DNA of 64,000 bases, taken from the NCBI RefSeq assembly GCF_900105325.1, contig NZ_FNSU01000003.1:1364001-1428000 (forward strand). Reading direction: 5' to 3'. Under the pieces are notes generated by a model, which was not told the origin of the DNA, made no database searches, and saw only the letters and a program-made list of their open reading frames with translations. This DNA comes from Pseudomonas marginalis (GTDB lineage: Bacteria > Pseudomonadota > Gammaproteobacteria > Pseudomonadales > Pseudomonadaceae). Positions 8,575 to 17,315 of this stretch are shown one piece after another. Each line of letters begins with the position of its first letter. Within the stretch, counting starts at the first letter, position 1. Both the position numbers and the translations under genes were made by a program.

Positions 8575-9312
8575 TCAGGCCATATAGGGCACCGCAATCA
8601 GCAGGATTGCCGTGCCATGGCAGGCCGTCGCCGCCAACACGCCATGACGCATGCGCACCAGTGCGCAGGCCAGCCCTTCGATCAGGGTAAACAGCAACAC
8701 CGGCCAGCCCAGTTGAGTCACGCTCAAGGCCAGGAAGGCATGGCAGGCGGCAAACGCCACGCCACTGATCAGCGCCGCTCGCAGCGGTGTCACCTGCTGT
8801 TCAAGGTAGCCCTGCAAAAACCCGCGAAACAACACTTCCTCCAGCGCATTGGCGCCATAGGCCAACACCACCATGCCCGGCAGCCACACCCAGTAGCCGG
8901 GGATCGCGTGCGGCTCTATCCCTTGATAGAGCCGCAACGGCACACCGATCAGGCAACCGACCGCAAACCCCACCGCCAGGCCAAGGGCGCGGTGGCCCCG
9001 GGTCCATACCACCAGGCGCCACAACTCCGGCGCCACCCGGACCAACACTACGGCCAGCAGCACCGACAGGCCACCCAGCGCCGCCAATACAAAGGCATTC
9101 GCGGTGAAGGCGATTTGCACGTCTTCACTGAGCGCCCACATGCCCAGGGGCGTCATCACATCGCGCATCAGTACGAACGCCGCGAGCAAAATCAGGATGC
9201 GCATGGCCGGCAACGACTTGGGCGTCAACCCGAACCACAGGCCAAACAGCAGCAAGCCCGGCGCCAGGTGCAGGCCGTAGTTGAGCAGGACGACCAGACC
9301 TTGGCTGACCAT
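8575..9312 (-). CDS. CPBP family intramembrane metalloprotease (CAAX protease-like)
   Basis: A 245-residue polytopic membrane protein with about eight hydrophobic segments. The CPBP glutamic-protease/metalloprotease motifs are present: EEVLFRGFLQ (~residue 158), FAACHAF (~residue 188) and a final CHG. The family includes CAAX-processing and bacteriocin-immunity proteins; substrates in Pseudomonas are mostly unknown. Its start codon overlaps the stop of the RidA gene (ATGA), making it the third member of a translationally coupled operon. Confidence 0.85.
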   Translation of the reverse strand: MVSQGLVVLLNYGLHLAPGLLLFGLWFGLTPKSLPAMRILILLAAFVLMRDVMTPLGMWALSEDVQIAFTANAFVLAALGGLSVLLAVVLVRVAPELWRLVVWTRGHRALGLAVGFAVGCLIGVPLRLYQGIEPHAIPGYWVWLPGMVVLAYGANALEEVLFRGFLQGYLEQQVTPLRAALISGVAFAACHAFLALSVTQLGWPVLLFTLIEGLACALVRMRHGVLAATACHGTAILLIAVPYMA

Positions 9313-9782
9313 CAGTCGTGCGCGACCGCGACCATGTCGATTTCCACCGCCGCCGACTTCGGCAGTTGCATCACCCCCACCGACGTGCGCGAATGCACCC
9401 CGGCACCGCCGAGGATCTCGTGCAACAGGTCCGAGGCGCCGTTGGCCACTTCACTCTGCTGATCGAAGTCCTCGGCGCTGCGTACATACACGGTGATACG
9501 CGGGATGGCCTTGACCCGATCCAGCGAACCGAGCGCCTGCTTGAGCAGGCCCAGGCAGCGCAATGCACTGATGCCGGCGGCGATCTGTGCCTGGGCCAGG
9601 GTCAAGGTGTCACCGACCTTACCCGGCAGCATGACCGTGTCGCCGACACGCGGGATCTGCCCGCTGATGTACAGATGGTTACCGTCGCGCACCAGCGGCG
9701 TGTAGTTGCCACCGACTTTGAATTCATCCAATTGATAGCCGAGACGTTTTTGCACGGCTTGGTATTTTTCATCCGGTGTCAT
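9312..9782 (-). CDS. RidA family protein
   Basis: A 156-residue member of the RidA/YjgF superfamily, the longer subgroup that opens with DEKYQAVQKRLGYQLDE. It carries HLYISGQIPR and the C-terminal HSRTSVGVMQLPKSAAVEIDM, which contains the conserved Arg used by active imine/enamine deaminases. Canonical RidA proteins release ammonia from reactive enamines made by PLP enzymes. The ATG at 9780-9782 overlaps the stop of the DUF6434 gene by ATGA, and its own stop overlaps the CPBP start, so the three genes form a tight operon. Confidence 0.88.
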   Translation of the reverse strand: MTPDEKYQAVQKRLGYQLDEFKVGGNYTPLVRDGNHLYISGQIPRVGDTVMLPGKVGDTLTLAQAQIAAGISALRCLGLLKQALGSLDRVKAIPRITVYVRSAEDFDQQSEVANGASDLLHEILGGAGVHSRTSVGVMQLPKSAAVEIDMVAVAHD

Positions 9783-9997
9783 GCTCGGGAGTCCTCGTTG
9801 CGACGCTGCCACTCATCCACCACGTCGCCCATCGTCTTGGGTGTTGCGTTGCGAATCCACGCCATGAAAGGCCGGTCGAACGTGAACCCCGCGCCGCAGT
9901 GCTCACGCATGAAACGGCGTACGTTCTGGGTGTTTTTGTAGTGTGAAGTGACAGGCGTGCTGCGGGTGATAGGGGCGCTGTGCCAATCAAAGTCCAT
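9779..9997 (-). CDS. DUF6434-like small protein
   Basis: A 72-residue protein starting MDFDWHSAPITRSTPVTSHY, followed by KNTQNVRRFM and ending TMGDVVDEWQRRNEDSRA. These match my recollection of the DUF6434 family. No signal peptide or membrane segment is seen. The function is unknown; the FDRPFMAWIRNATPKTMG segment suggests a compact helical fold. I chose the ATG at 9995-9997 rather than the in-frame start further upstream because family members begin here. It is the first gene of the RidA-CPBP operon. Confidence 0.72.
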   Translation of the reverse strand: MDFDWHSAPITRSTPVTSHYKNTQNVRRFMREHCGAGFTFDRPFMAWIRNATPKTMGDVVDEWQRRNEDSRA

Positions 9998-10099
9998 TTG
10001 CGTAACGCTCTGATGTTTCAGGAGCGCGCAGCATAGCGCTAAATAGCCACTGTGAACGCCGGCCAACCGGCGCTGACAGTTGATTTTTTTCAGCGCCTA

Positions 10100-11194
10100 T
10101 CAGGCGAAATCCGCCCCTCGCGTATTGACGAACAACGCGTAGATCGAATGGCTGCCGGCCATGAACAGGCGGTTGCCTTCGCGGCCGCCAAAGCACAGGT
10201 TGGGGCAGCGTTCCGGCAGCGAGATATGCCCGATGGCCTTGCCCTGGGAATTGAACACGCGCACGCCGTCGAGCTTTTCCAGGTCGGCCTTGGGGTCGCC
10301 ATTGCCGCCCCAGCCACACCAGAGATTGCCGCTCTCGTCGCACTTGATGCCGTCCAGCGCTGCGTATTCGAGGCCTTCGATATGCTTGCGCCGTTCGCCC
10401 AGGGTGCCGTCGTCCTTGACGTCAATCGCCCAGATCAGTCGGTTGGGCTTGGCGCGCCCTTCCACCACGTAGAGGGTCTTTTCATCCGGCGAAAAGCACA
10501 GGCCGTTGGGACCGTTGAGGTCGTCGATCACCCGCGTAACCTTGCCACTGTCAGCGTCGATGCGATACACGCCATGGGGCTGGGTGGGGGTGATCTTGTG
10601 GCCTTCGTAGTTGTTGCCGGTCTGGAATGGCGGGTCGCTGAACCACACCGAACCATCGCGCTTGCACACGATGTCGTTGGGCGAGTTGAAGGGTTTGCCG
10701 TCAAAGCTGTCCGCCAGCACCGTGATGCTACCGTTATGTTCGGTGCGAGTGATGCGCCGCCCCTCGCCAGAAGTGGTCGAACCTTCGCACACCAGCAGGC
10801 GGCCCTGGCGATCGCGGCACATGCCGTTGGAGAAGTTGGCGTTTTCACGGTACACCGACAGGCTGTCGGTCACCTCATCCCAACGCACGATGCGGTTGTT
10901 GGGAATATCACTGAGCAGCAGGTAGCGGCCATCGCCGATCCACACCGGTCCTTCGGCCCAGCGCAGGCCGGTCGCCAGGCGCTCAACGCTGGCATTGAAC
11001 AGGCGCAGCTCGAGGAAACTGTCGTCGAGCACCTTGATCAGGGGGTCTGGATAACGCTGGCTCAAGGGCTCGGCCGCGTCTGCCAGGCGAGGCAGGTTGC
11101 CCAGCACCGCCACCGACGCGGAAACCGCCAGGGATCGCTGGAGAAAGACCCGGCGGCTGTGTTCGGAGCGGGCAGGCGAAGGGGGAAAATCCAT
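10100..11194 (-). CDS. SMP-30/gluconolactonase family protein, Tat-exported
   Basis: A 364-residue six-bladed beta-propeller of the SMP-30/gluconolactonase/LRE family. These enzymes are Ca2+-dependent lactonases acting on sugar lactones. Residues ~14-40 contain a twin-arginine signal (SRRVFLQRSLAVSASVAVLG), so the protein is folded in the cytoplasm and exported by Tat. Metal-site signatures include RWAEGPVWIGDGRYLLLSD, FNSPNDIV and LNGPNGLCFSPDE. The ATG at 11192-11194 has GGAG just upstream and places the RR motif correctly; an upstream in-frame extension is rejected. The gene appears monocistronic. Confidence 0.85.
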   Translation of the reverse strand: MDFPPSPARSEHSRRVFLQRSLAVSASVAVLGNLPRLADAAEPLSQRYPDPLIKVLDDSFLELRLFNASVERLATGLRWAEGPVWIGDGRYLLLSDIPNNRIVRWDEVTDSLSVYRENANFSNGMCRDRQGRLLVCEGSTTSGEGRRITRTEHNGSITVLADSFDGKPFNSPNDIVCKRDGSVWFSDPPFQTGNNYEGHKITPTQPHGVYRIDADSGKVTRVIDDLNGPNGLCFSPDEKTLYVVEGRAKPNRLIWAIDVKDDGTLGERRKHIEGLEYAALDGIKCDESGNLWCGWGGNGDPKADLEKLDGVRVFNSQGKAIGHISLPERCPNLCFGGREGNRLFMAGSHSIYALFVNTRGADFA

Positions 11195-11416
11195 GGGTAT
11201 CTCCGTTATTTTATTGTTAGACGGGAGACTAGTTTTAACCTGTGATGAGACATCGTACAAGATTGAAGGCTTCAACCACCCTTTACAACGTAAGGCACTG
11301 CGCAAATATTCCAAATTTTACTTTCCAAAAGCCCTTCGACTATTGCAATGTTGTACGACAACATATTCAGTAACGTGTTGCCCGTACACCTCCCCAACAA
11401 CAATAAGGAAACACCC

Positions 11417-11845
11417 ATGCAAAACGTCAAAGTGCTGATCGGTTTTCTGTGCCTGTTCAGCGGCTATGTGGCCGCGGCCCCTGCCGCCGACAAAGACGTC
11501 GCCCAAGCGGTCGACCACCTGACCCAGGCGATGCTGCATAAAGACCTCAAGCAGCTCCAGAGCCTGACCGCCGAGAACCTCACCTACGGCCACTCCAGCG
11601 GCAAGATCCAGAACAAGCAGGAATTCATCGCCGACATCGAGACCGGACGCAGCGGCTTCAAGACCCTGGAAATGCAGAAACAGACCATCACCCTGAGTGG
11701 CGATACCGCCCTGGTACGCAACCACTTCTCCGCCCTGGCGGTGAACAGCGGCAAGGAAGTGCCCACCGAAATCGAGAACTTCCAGATCTGGCAAAAACAG
11801 AAAGGCCACTGGCTGCTGATCGGGCGCCAGGCGTTTAAATTCTGA
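11417..11845 (+). CDS. Exported nuclear-transport-factor-2-like (SnoaL/DUF4440) protein
   Basis: A 142-residue protein with an N-terminal signal peptide (MQNVKVLIGFLCLFSGYVAAAP). The mature domain of ~120 residues has the NTF2-like pattern: helix DHLTQAMLHKDLKQLQSL, then strands LTYGHSSGKIQNKQEFIADI and a final WLLIGRQAFKF. Such domains act as small-ligand pockets or enzymes. No catalytic residue can be assigned. The ATG at 11417 is preceded by AAGGAAACACCC; an in-frame extension upstream would hide the signal peptide. Confidence 0.72.
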   Translation: MQNVKVLIGFLCLFSGYVAAAPAADKDVAQAVDHLTQAMLHKDLKQLQSLTAENLTYGHSSGKIQNKQEFIADIETGRSGFKTLEMQKQTITLSGDTALVRNHFSALAVNSGKEVPTEIENFQIWQKQKGHWLLIGRQAFKF

Positions 11846-11868
11846 TGGCTAGCGGTGGGCCATCGGGC

Positions 11869-13194
11869 TCACCACTGCACCACCTTGCGCACCTTCAGCA
11901 ACGCCTCGCGCAGCGCCGGCATGTCCACCGAGCCCAAGGCCAGGCGCAACGCATGGGGCACGTGGGCCGAGACGGCGAAGGGCTCGGCGGTGGAGACGGA
12001 AATACCGTCGCGCTGCAAGGTCATGGCGACTTGATCGGCGCGGGCCTCTTCCGCCAGGGGCAGCCACAAGAAATACGATGACGGGTGGCTGGTGTAGGCC
12101 ACCCCCTTGAGCACCTGCGCGGCCAAGGCTTGCCGCGCCCGCGCATCCTGGCGCTTGTGGGTTTCAAGTTGCGCCACGGTGCCATCCTCGAGCCAGGCCA
12201 CCGCAATCGCACTCATCACCCCCGGCACGTTCCAGGTGGTGGCCATGATGGTGCGTTCCAGTGCTTTGACCCAACCCGACGGGGCAGCGATAAACCCCAC
12301 GCGCAGGCCGGTCGCGACACTTTTCGACAGCCCGCCCACATAGACCGTGCGCTCCGGCGCCAATCTGGCCACGGGCAGCGGCGCGTCCTCGGCCAGGAAC
12401 GCGTAGGCCGCGTCCTCGATGATCATCAGGTTGTGCTCACGGGCAACCGCCACCAACTGCTCGCGCTGCGCCAGGCTCAGCACCCAGCCCAACGGGTTAT
12501 GCAAAGTCGGCATGCTGTACACGGCACGCACCGGGCGCTTGCGACACAGGCTGTGCAGGTAGTCCAGGTCCGGGCCGTCGGCGGTGACCGGGATGGCGAC
12601 GATCTCCAAGTGCAGGGTCTCGGCCAGCACCTTGAACCCCGAATACGTCAAGGCGTCGACGGCGATCACATCACCGGGCTTGAGCAAGGTCATCATGGTC
12701 ACGGCCAACCCGTGCTGGGCGCCACTGACCACCAGCACCTGTTCGGCCTCGACCGTCAGCCCTCGACTCAAAAGGTGCCGCGCGACAGCGGCGCGCTCAT
12801 GCAGGCGACCGGCGTGGGGCTGGTAACGCAGCAGCGCTTCAAGGTCGCCGGACAGCGCCAACTGGCGCAATGCGGTGCGCAGCAAGTCGGCCTGGCCCGG
12901 CAAGGACGGGTAGTTGAAACTCAGATCGAGCATGCCCGCCGCCACGCTCATCTGCCCGCTGCCCTGCCCCGGCGGCAGCGAGATTTCGCGCACAAAGGTG
13001 CCTCGGCCTGTCTCGCCACTGACCAGGCCCATGGCCTCCAGCTCGGCGTACACCCGGCTCGCGGTGACCAGCGCCAGGCCATGTTCGGCGGCCAGTTGGC
13101 GGTGGGTCGGCAGTCGCGTACCGGGGGGCATGCTGCCTGAGCGAATGGCCTCGGCGAAGCTGTCGACCAACGACTTGTAGCGGGCGCGGGGCAT
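11869..13194 (-). CDS. MocR-type PLP-dependent aminotransferase-like regulator (GntR HTH)
   Basis: A 441-residue MocR/PdxR-type protein. An N-terminal GntR winged helix (residues ~1-70, with LPTHRQLAAEHGLALVTASRVY) is fused to an aminotransferase class I fold. The PLP lysine is in VGGLSKSVATGLRVGF. MocR proteins sense amino-acid or PLP-adduct ligands and often regulate a divergent transporter. Here the divergent neighbour is an EamA exporter 88 bp away, and a GACAAT-N6-ATTGTC repeat lies between them. DNA binding and ligand are inferred. Confidence 0.88.
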   Translation of the reverse strand: MPRARYKSLVDSFAEAIRSGSMPPGTRLPTHRQLAAEHGLALVTASRVYAELEAMGLVSGETGRGTFVREISLPPGQGSGQMSVAAGMLDLSFNYPSLPGQADLLRTALRQLALSGDLEALLRYQPHAGRLHERAAVARHLLSRGLTVEAEQVLVVSGAQHGLAVTMMTLLKPGDVIAVDALTYSGFKVLAETLHLEIVAIPVTADGPDLDYLHSLCRKRPVRAVYSMPTLHNPLGWVLSLAQREQLVAVAREHNLMIIEDAAYAFLAEDAPLPVARLAPERTVYVGGLSKSVATGLRVGFIAAPSGWVKALERTIMATTWNVPGVMSAIAVAWLEDGTVAQLETHKRQDARARQALAAQVLKGVAYTSHPSSYFLWLPLAEEARADQVAMTLQRDGISVSTAEPFAVSAHVPHALRLALGSVDMPALREALLKVRKVVQW

Positions 13195-13208
13195 AGCGAT
13201 GTATCCAT

Positions 13209-13226
13209 GACAATTTTTTGATTGTC
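13209..13226. promoter_or_regulatory. Inverted repeat between MocR regulator and EamA transporter
   Basis: GACAAT at 13209-13214 and ATTGTC at 13221-13226 are perfect inverted arms flanking a T-rich centre. The element sits close to the MocR start codon and is a candidate MocR operator for the divergent pair. Confidence 0.4.
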
Positions 13227-13282
13227 TTTATCTTCAACCCTAGGATGCCTGCCACGCAACTCATCCTTTTCGGACACCCCAT

Positions 13283-14173
13283 ATGGAACGTACAGCCCCC
13301 CTCAGCAACCTGGACACCCGCACCCAAGGCTGGATCAACGGTTTTATCGGCGTGGTGATCTTCAGCGGCTCGCTGCCAGCCACGCGCCTGGCGGTGATGG
13401 AATTCGACCCGGTGTTCCTGACCATGATCCGCGCCGCCATTGCCGCGCTGCTGGGGCTGGCCTTGCTGGGGCTGTTCAAGGAGCAACGCCCCGCGCGCCA
13501 GCAATGGATGCCCCTGGCCATCGTCGCCCTCGGCGTGGTGATCGGCTTTCCGTTACTCACCGCGCTGGCGCTGCAATACGTGACCTCCGCGCACTCCATC
13601 GTCTTCATCGGCCTGCTACCGCTGGCGACCGCCGTGTTTGCTGTACTGCGTGGCGGCGAGCGTCCACGCCCGGTGTTCTGGCTGTTTTCGATCCTCGGCA
13701 GTGCGCTGGTGATGGGGTACGCCTTCGCCCAGGGCTTGAGCGCCGCACCGGCGGGTGACGTACTGATGCTGCTGGCGGTGCTGGTGTGCGGCCTGGGGTA
13801 TGCCGAAGGCGCCAAACTGTCGCGCAGCCTGGGCGGCTGGCAGGTGATCTGCTGGGCGCTGGTGGTGTCGTTGCCGGTGGTGGTGCCGTTGAGCCTGGTG
13901 CTGGCGCCGTCGAGCGTCAGCGGTATCAGCCTGCCGGCCTGGCTGAGCCTGGGCTATGTGTCGCTGTTCAGCATGCTGATCGGCTTTGTGTTCTGGTATC
14001 GCGGCCTGGCCCAGGGTGGCATCGCCGCCGTCGGACAGTTGCAACTGCTGCAACCGTTCTTCGGCCTGGCGCTGGCAGCGGGCTTGCTGCATGAACAGGT
14101 CAGCCTGGGCATGCTGCTGGTGACGGTCGCGGTGATCGGCTGCGTGGCCGGGGCCAAGCGGTTCGCGCGCTAA
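13283..14173 (+). CDS. EamA/DMT family transporter
   Basis: A 296-residue inner-membrane protein with about ten transmembrane helices in two EamA repeats. Recognisable segments are GFIGVVIFSGSLPATRLAV and LQYVTSAHSIVFIGLLPLATAVFAVL in repeat one, and GYVSLFSMLIGFVFWYRGLAQ with GQLQLLQPFFGLALAAGLLHE in repeat two. DMT carriers typically export amino acids or metabolites. It is divergent from a MocR regulator, which probably controls it. Its stop overlaps that of the convergent YceI gene by 3 bp. Confidence 0.9.
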   Translation: MERTAPLSNLDTRTQGWINGFIGVVIFSGSLPATRLAVMEFDPVFLTMIRAAIAALLGLALLGLFKEQRPARQQWMPLAIVALGVVIGFPLLTALALQYVTSAHSIVFIGLLPLATAVFAVLRGGERPRPVFWLFSILGSALVMGYAFAQGLSAAPAGDVLMLLAVLVCGLGYAEGAKLSRSLGGWQVICWALVVSLPVVVPLSLVLAPSSVSGISLPAWLSLGYVSLFSMLIGFVFWYRGLAQGGIAAVGQLQLLQPFFGLALAAGLLHEQVSLGMLLVTVAVIGCVAGAKRFAR

Positions 14174-14727
14174 CGCTGGGGCGCGACCATCTTGAACTTG
14201 ATGTTGATGTCGTCGGACACCACGCTGTTGCCGGCCCATTCGCCTTCGCCGATCCTGAAGTCGCCGCGCTTGAGGATGAACTCACCGTCGAACACGCCGA
14301 TGCCATCCAGCTCCTTGAGCACCACGTTGACCGCCACCGGGCGCGTGGTGCCCTTGATCGTCAGGGTGCCGCTGATGTTGAAGCGGTTATCCCCCAGGGC
14401 CTTTACAGCGGTGGACTCATAGACGCCCACCGGATAGGTCGCGGTATCGAACCACGAGGCCCGTTGCAGCTCGTCGTTCGCATCGGGGCTGCCGGCATCG
14501 ATACTCGCCAGCTGGATCTTGAGCAAGGCATGTCCGCTTTCGGGCTTTTGCGTGTCAAAGCTCAGCGTGCCTTCGAAGTCGCCGAAGGTGCCATACACCC
14601 GCTGCCCCAACTGCTTATAGGTAAAACTGATCTGGCTGGCGGTGCGATTGACGTCGGTGTATTCCGCCGCCTGGGCACAGCCGATAACACCCAGGACCAG
14701 GACCAACGGGAGAATTCGACGCTTCAT
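14170..14727 (-). CDS. YceI family periplasmic protein
   Basis: A 185-residue exported lipocalin-like protein. A signal peptide (MKRRILPLVLVLGVIGCAQAA) precedes the YceI domain: YTDVNRTASQISFTYKQLGQRVYGTF, then LTIKGTTRPVAVNV. YceI proteins bind polyisoprenoid or other amphiphilic ligands in the periplasm and are often induced by stress. The ATG at 14725-14727 places the signal peptide correctly; the longer in-frame option adds eleven polar residues and is rejected. It converges on the EamA gene. Confidence 0.88.
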   Translation of the reverse strand: MKRRILPLVLVLGVIGCAQAAEYTDVNRTASQISFTYKQLGQRVYGTFGDFEGTLSFDTQKPESGHALLKIQLASIDAGSPDANDELQRASWFDTATYPVGVYESTAVKALGDNRFNISGTLTIKGTTRPVAVNVVLKELDGIGVFDGEFILKRGDFRIGEGEWAGNSVVSDDINIKFKMVAPQR

Positions 14728-14813
14728 GCCACGCTCCGCAAAAAATGGATGTATTCCCATCAGGTGCCTGTCCTGCTAAACAGACTAGTCGCTCACAACA
14801 ATAAGGACGCTGC

Positions 14814-15308
14814 ATGCCCACCCCTTCTCTACAGGACATCACCGCGCCGGAAGGCATCTGCTACGGCTGCGGCGGCAGTAACCCGCATGGCTTGCATATC
14901 AAGAGCCGCTGGGATGCCGATGGTGTCCATCTCATCGCCGAACATCACCCCGAGGCAAAATACAGCGGCTGGCCCGACCTGGTCTACGGCGGCCTGATCG
15001 CCATGCTGGTGGACTGCCACTCCAACTGGACCGCCATGGCCTACCACTACCGTGCCGAACAGCGCGAACCCGGCAGCCTGCCGCGCATCGACTGCGTCAC
15101 CGGCAACCTGGGGATCAAATTCATCAAGCCGACTCCCATGGGCGTTCCGCTCACCTTGCGTGCGCGGGTCGAAGGCGAAGTGGGCCGCAAAAGCCGCGTG
15201 GTCTGCGAGGTGTACGCCGGCGAGGTGCTCACGGCCATCGGCGATTCGCTGTTCGTGCGCGTCGACACCCGCGAACTGGCTGCGGCCGCCCATGGCCGTG
15301 ACAGCTGA
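14814..15308 (+). CDS. PaaI family (hotdog) thioesterase
   Basis: A 164-residue single-hotdog protein. The N-terminal CYGCGGSNPHGLHIKSRW and then YSGWPDLVYGGLIAMLVDCHSNWTAM match the PaaI/YbgC hotdog layout, with the central helix starting at GGL(I/L)xxLxDxxxxxA. Members hydrolyse acyl-CoA or aryl-CoA thioesters in the cytoplasm. The N-terminal Cys pair (CYGCG) is seen in a subgroup and may bind metal. No obvious pathway partner is adjacent; the hydrolase 44 bp downstream may share a transcript. Confidence 0.82.
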   Translation: MPTPSLQDITAPEGICYGCGGSNPHGLHIKSRWDADGVHLIAEHHPEAKYSGWPDLVYGGLIAMLVDCHSNWTAMAYHYRAEQREPGSLPRIDCVTGNLGIKFIKPTPMGVPLTLRARVEGEVGRKSRVVCEVYAGEVLTAIGDSLFVRVDTRELAAAAHGRDS

Positions 15309-15352
15309 TCCTGGTCTACATTGACTGGCACCGCTAATCGAGGACCGAACCG

Positions 15353-16240
15353 ATGACTCGTCTCACCGCGAAAGACTTTGCCCCCGAACTGCTGGAACTC
15401 TACGACGGCTACGCCCACGGCAAGCTCAACCGCCGCGAATTTCTCGACCGCGCGGCGCTGTTCACCTTTGGCGGCCTCACCGCCTCGGCCCTGCTGGCGG
15501 CCCTGAGCCCCAACTATGCCCTGGCCGAACAGGTGAAATTCACCGACCCGGACATCGTTGCCGACTACATCACCTACCCCTCGCCCAAGGGCAACGGCAC
15601 CGTGCGTGGCTACCTGGTGCGCCCGGCCAAGGCCACCGGCAAGCTGCCGGCCGTGGTGGTGGTCCACGAAAACCGTGGCCTCAACCCCTACATCGAAGAC
15701 GTCGCCCGGCGCCTGGCCAAAGCCGGGTTTATCGCCCTCGCGCCGGACGGCCTGACCTCGGTGGGCGGCTATCCCGGCAACGATGAAAAAGGCGTGGCGC
15801 TGCAACAGACAGTCGACCCGACCAAGCTGATGAACGACTTCTTCGCCGCCATCGAATGGCTGATGCACCACGACAGCAGCACCGGCAAGGTTGGCATCAC
15901 CGGCTTCTGCTATGGCGGCGGCGTGACCAATGCGGCGGCGGTGGCGTACCCGGAACTGGGCGCGGCGGTGTCGTTCTACGGGCGCCAGCCGGAAGCCAAG
16001 GACGTGCCGCGCATCAGGGCGCCGATCATGCTGCATTTCGGCGAGCTGGATACGCGGATCAACGAGGGTTGGCCGGCGTATGAAAAGGCCCTGAAGGCCG
16101 CCGGCACGACTTATGAAGCGTATATCTACAAGGGCGCCAACCATGGTTTCCATAACGATTCGACACCGCGTTATGACGAGGCGGCGGCGAATCTGGCGTG
16201 GGAAAGGACACTCGGTTGGTTCCGCAAATACCTGGCCTGA
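15353..16240 (+). CDS. Dienelactone hydrolase family protein (YghX-like)
   Basis: A 295-residue alpha/beta-hydrolase. The N-terminal ~60 residues include a hydrophobic helix that may be a Tat-like or membrane signal (KLNRREFLDRAALFTFGGLTASALLAAL). Dienelactone-hydrolase hallmarks follow: VVVVHENRGLNPYIEDVARRLA, the nucleophile elbow GFCYGGG with Cys as nucleophile, and the final His in GANHGFHND. The similarity is to YghX-type proteins rather than to chlorocatechol-pathway enzymes. The substrate is unknown. It ends just before a REPIN. Confidence 0.85.
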   Translation: MTRLTAKDFAPELLELYDGYAHGKLNRREFLDRAALFTFGGLTASALLAALSPNYALAEQVKFTDPDIVADYITYPSPKGNGTVRGYLVRPAKATGKLPAVVVVHENRGLNPYIEDVARRLAKAGFIALAPDGLTSVGGYPGNDEKGVALQQTVDPTKLMNDFFAAIEWLMHHDSSTGKVGITGFCYGGGVTNAAAVAYPELGAAVSFYGRQPEAKDVPRIRAPIMLHFGELDTRINEGWPAYEKALKAAGTTYEAYIYKGANHGFHNDSTPRYDEAAANLAWERTLGWFRKYLA

Positions 16241-16252
16241 ATGCAGTCAACA

Positions 16253-16355
16253 TGTGGGAGGGGGCTTGCCCCCGATTGCGGTGTATCAGCAACAATTGAG
16301 GTAACTGACCCGCCGCTATCGGGGGCAAGTCGAATCGTCGCACCGCCCCTCCCAC
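16253..16355. repeat. REPIN with disrupted right arm
   Basis: The left arm TGTGGGAGGGGGCTTGCCCCCGAT and the right arm ending GCCCCTCCCACA are the same REP type as the array at 7724-8554. The right arm is interrupted after GGGGGCAAG by about 15 extra bases (TCGAATCGTCGCACC). Confidence 0.8.
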
Positions 16356-16399
16356 ATTGACCATCACCACCTTAATGTTTCTTTATGCTCCAAGAAAAC

Positions 16400-17278
16400 T
16401 CAGACACTCCCACCCTCCCCCAGCAACCAGTCCTTGAACACCAGCATCGCCGAGGTCTCGGCCCGCGACTGCAAGCGCGTCAGCCAGTAGCTGCCAGTGG
16501 TGATGCCGACGTCGAATGGCTGGCGAATCACATCACTTTCCAGTTGCCGCGAAAACATCAGCGCTGGCGCCAGCGCCACGCCGCTGCCTTGCAGCGCAGC
16601 CTCCATCATCGCCAGCGACGAGTCGAACACGATGCTGCGCGGTACCAGGGTGTCGGCGGGCAGTCCGGCGGCCTGAAGCCACAGGCTCCACTCATCCGCG
16701 CGGTAGGAGCGCAGCAGCGTGTGTTTCAACAGGTCGGCCGGCGTGTGCAACTGCGCGGCGAGTGACGGCACACACAGTACCGTCAGCGGCGCTTCCAGCA
16801 ACTCCAGCGCATCCGTGCCGTGCCAGGCACCTGCACCGAAACGAATCGCGTAATCCAGGCCTTCGGCAGCCACGTCGACTCGATTGTTATGGGTGGACAG
16901 GCGCAGGTCGATGAACGGGTAGCGGCTCTGGAAGTCCGGCAGACGTGGCAGCAGCCAGCCGACGGCAAAGGTGCCGACCGCGCCCACGGTGAGTACCTCG
17001 CGGTAATGCCCGCCCTCGAACTGACCCAAGGTGTGGGCAATGCGGTCGAACGACTCGCGCACCACCGGCAGCAGGGTTTCGCCCTCGCGGGTGAGCATCA
17101 ACCCGCGGGGCAGGCGCTTGAACAAGGTGACAGTGAGCTGCGCCTCCAGGCTCTTGACCTGATGGCTGACCGCCGCCTGGGTCACGCATAACTCAATGGC
17201 GGCGCGGGTAAAGCTCAAATGCCGGGTGGCCGCTTCGAAGGCGCGCAAGGCGTTCAACGGTAAGTGGGAGCGGAGCAT
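16400..17278 (-). CDS. ampR: AmpR, LysR-family regulator of beta-lactamase
   Basis: A 292-residue LysR regulator that is nearly textbook AmpR. It opens MLRSHLPLNALRAFEAATRH, with the helix-turn-helix LSFTRAAIELCVTQAAVSHQVK. The sensor-domain block LTVGAVGTFAVGWLLPRL is characteristic, as are RLSTHNNRVDVAAEGLDYAIRFG and TGSYWLTRLQSR. AmpR senses cell-wall muropeptides, acting as activator with 1,6-anhydro-MurNAc peptides and repressor with UDP-MurNAc-pentapeptide. It is divergent from ampC with 127 bp between the start codons, the conserved arrangement. Confidence 0.95.
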   Translation of the reverse strand: MLRSHLPLNALRAFEAATRHLSFTRAAIELCVTQAAVSHQVKSLEAQLTVTLFKRLPRGLMLTREGETLLPVVRESFDRIAHTLGQFEGGHYREVLTVGAVGTFAVGWLLPRLPDFQSRYPFIDLRLSTHNNRVDVAAEGLDYAIRFGAGAWHGTDALELLEAPLTVLCVPSLAAQLHTPADLLKHTLLRSYRADEWSLWLQAAGLPADTLVPRSIVFDSSLAMMEAALQGSGVALAPALMFSRQLESDVIRQPFDVGITTGSYWLTRLQSRAETSAMLVFKDWLLGEGGSV

Positions 17279-17298
17279 ATTGACCCCAATATTTCTAA

Positions 17299-17315
17299 TG
17301 ACTGCTGCGAGATAT
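17299..17315. promoter_or_regulatory. Candidate AmpR-binding site in ampR-ampC intergenic region
   Basis: The sequence around TGACTGCTGCGAGATAT resembles the CTGCTGCTAAAT core of known AmpR sites. It lies between the divergent start codons, nearer ampR, as expected for a site that represses ampR and activates ampC. Exact limits are not determined. Confidence 0.5.

Noticed and set aside
7725..8587. Open frames of 84-225 codons inside the REP array
   Set aside because: They repeat the palindromes in translation and lack ribosome-binding sites.
10069..10097. GGCGCTGA...TCAGCGCC repeat after the SMP-30 gene as a terminator
   Set aside because: The T-run is inside the loop rather than after the stem, so it is not a standard terminator.
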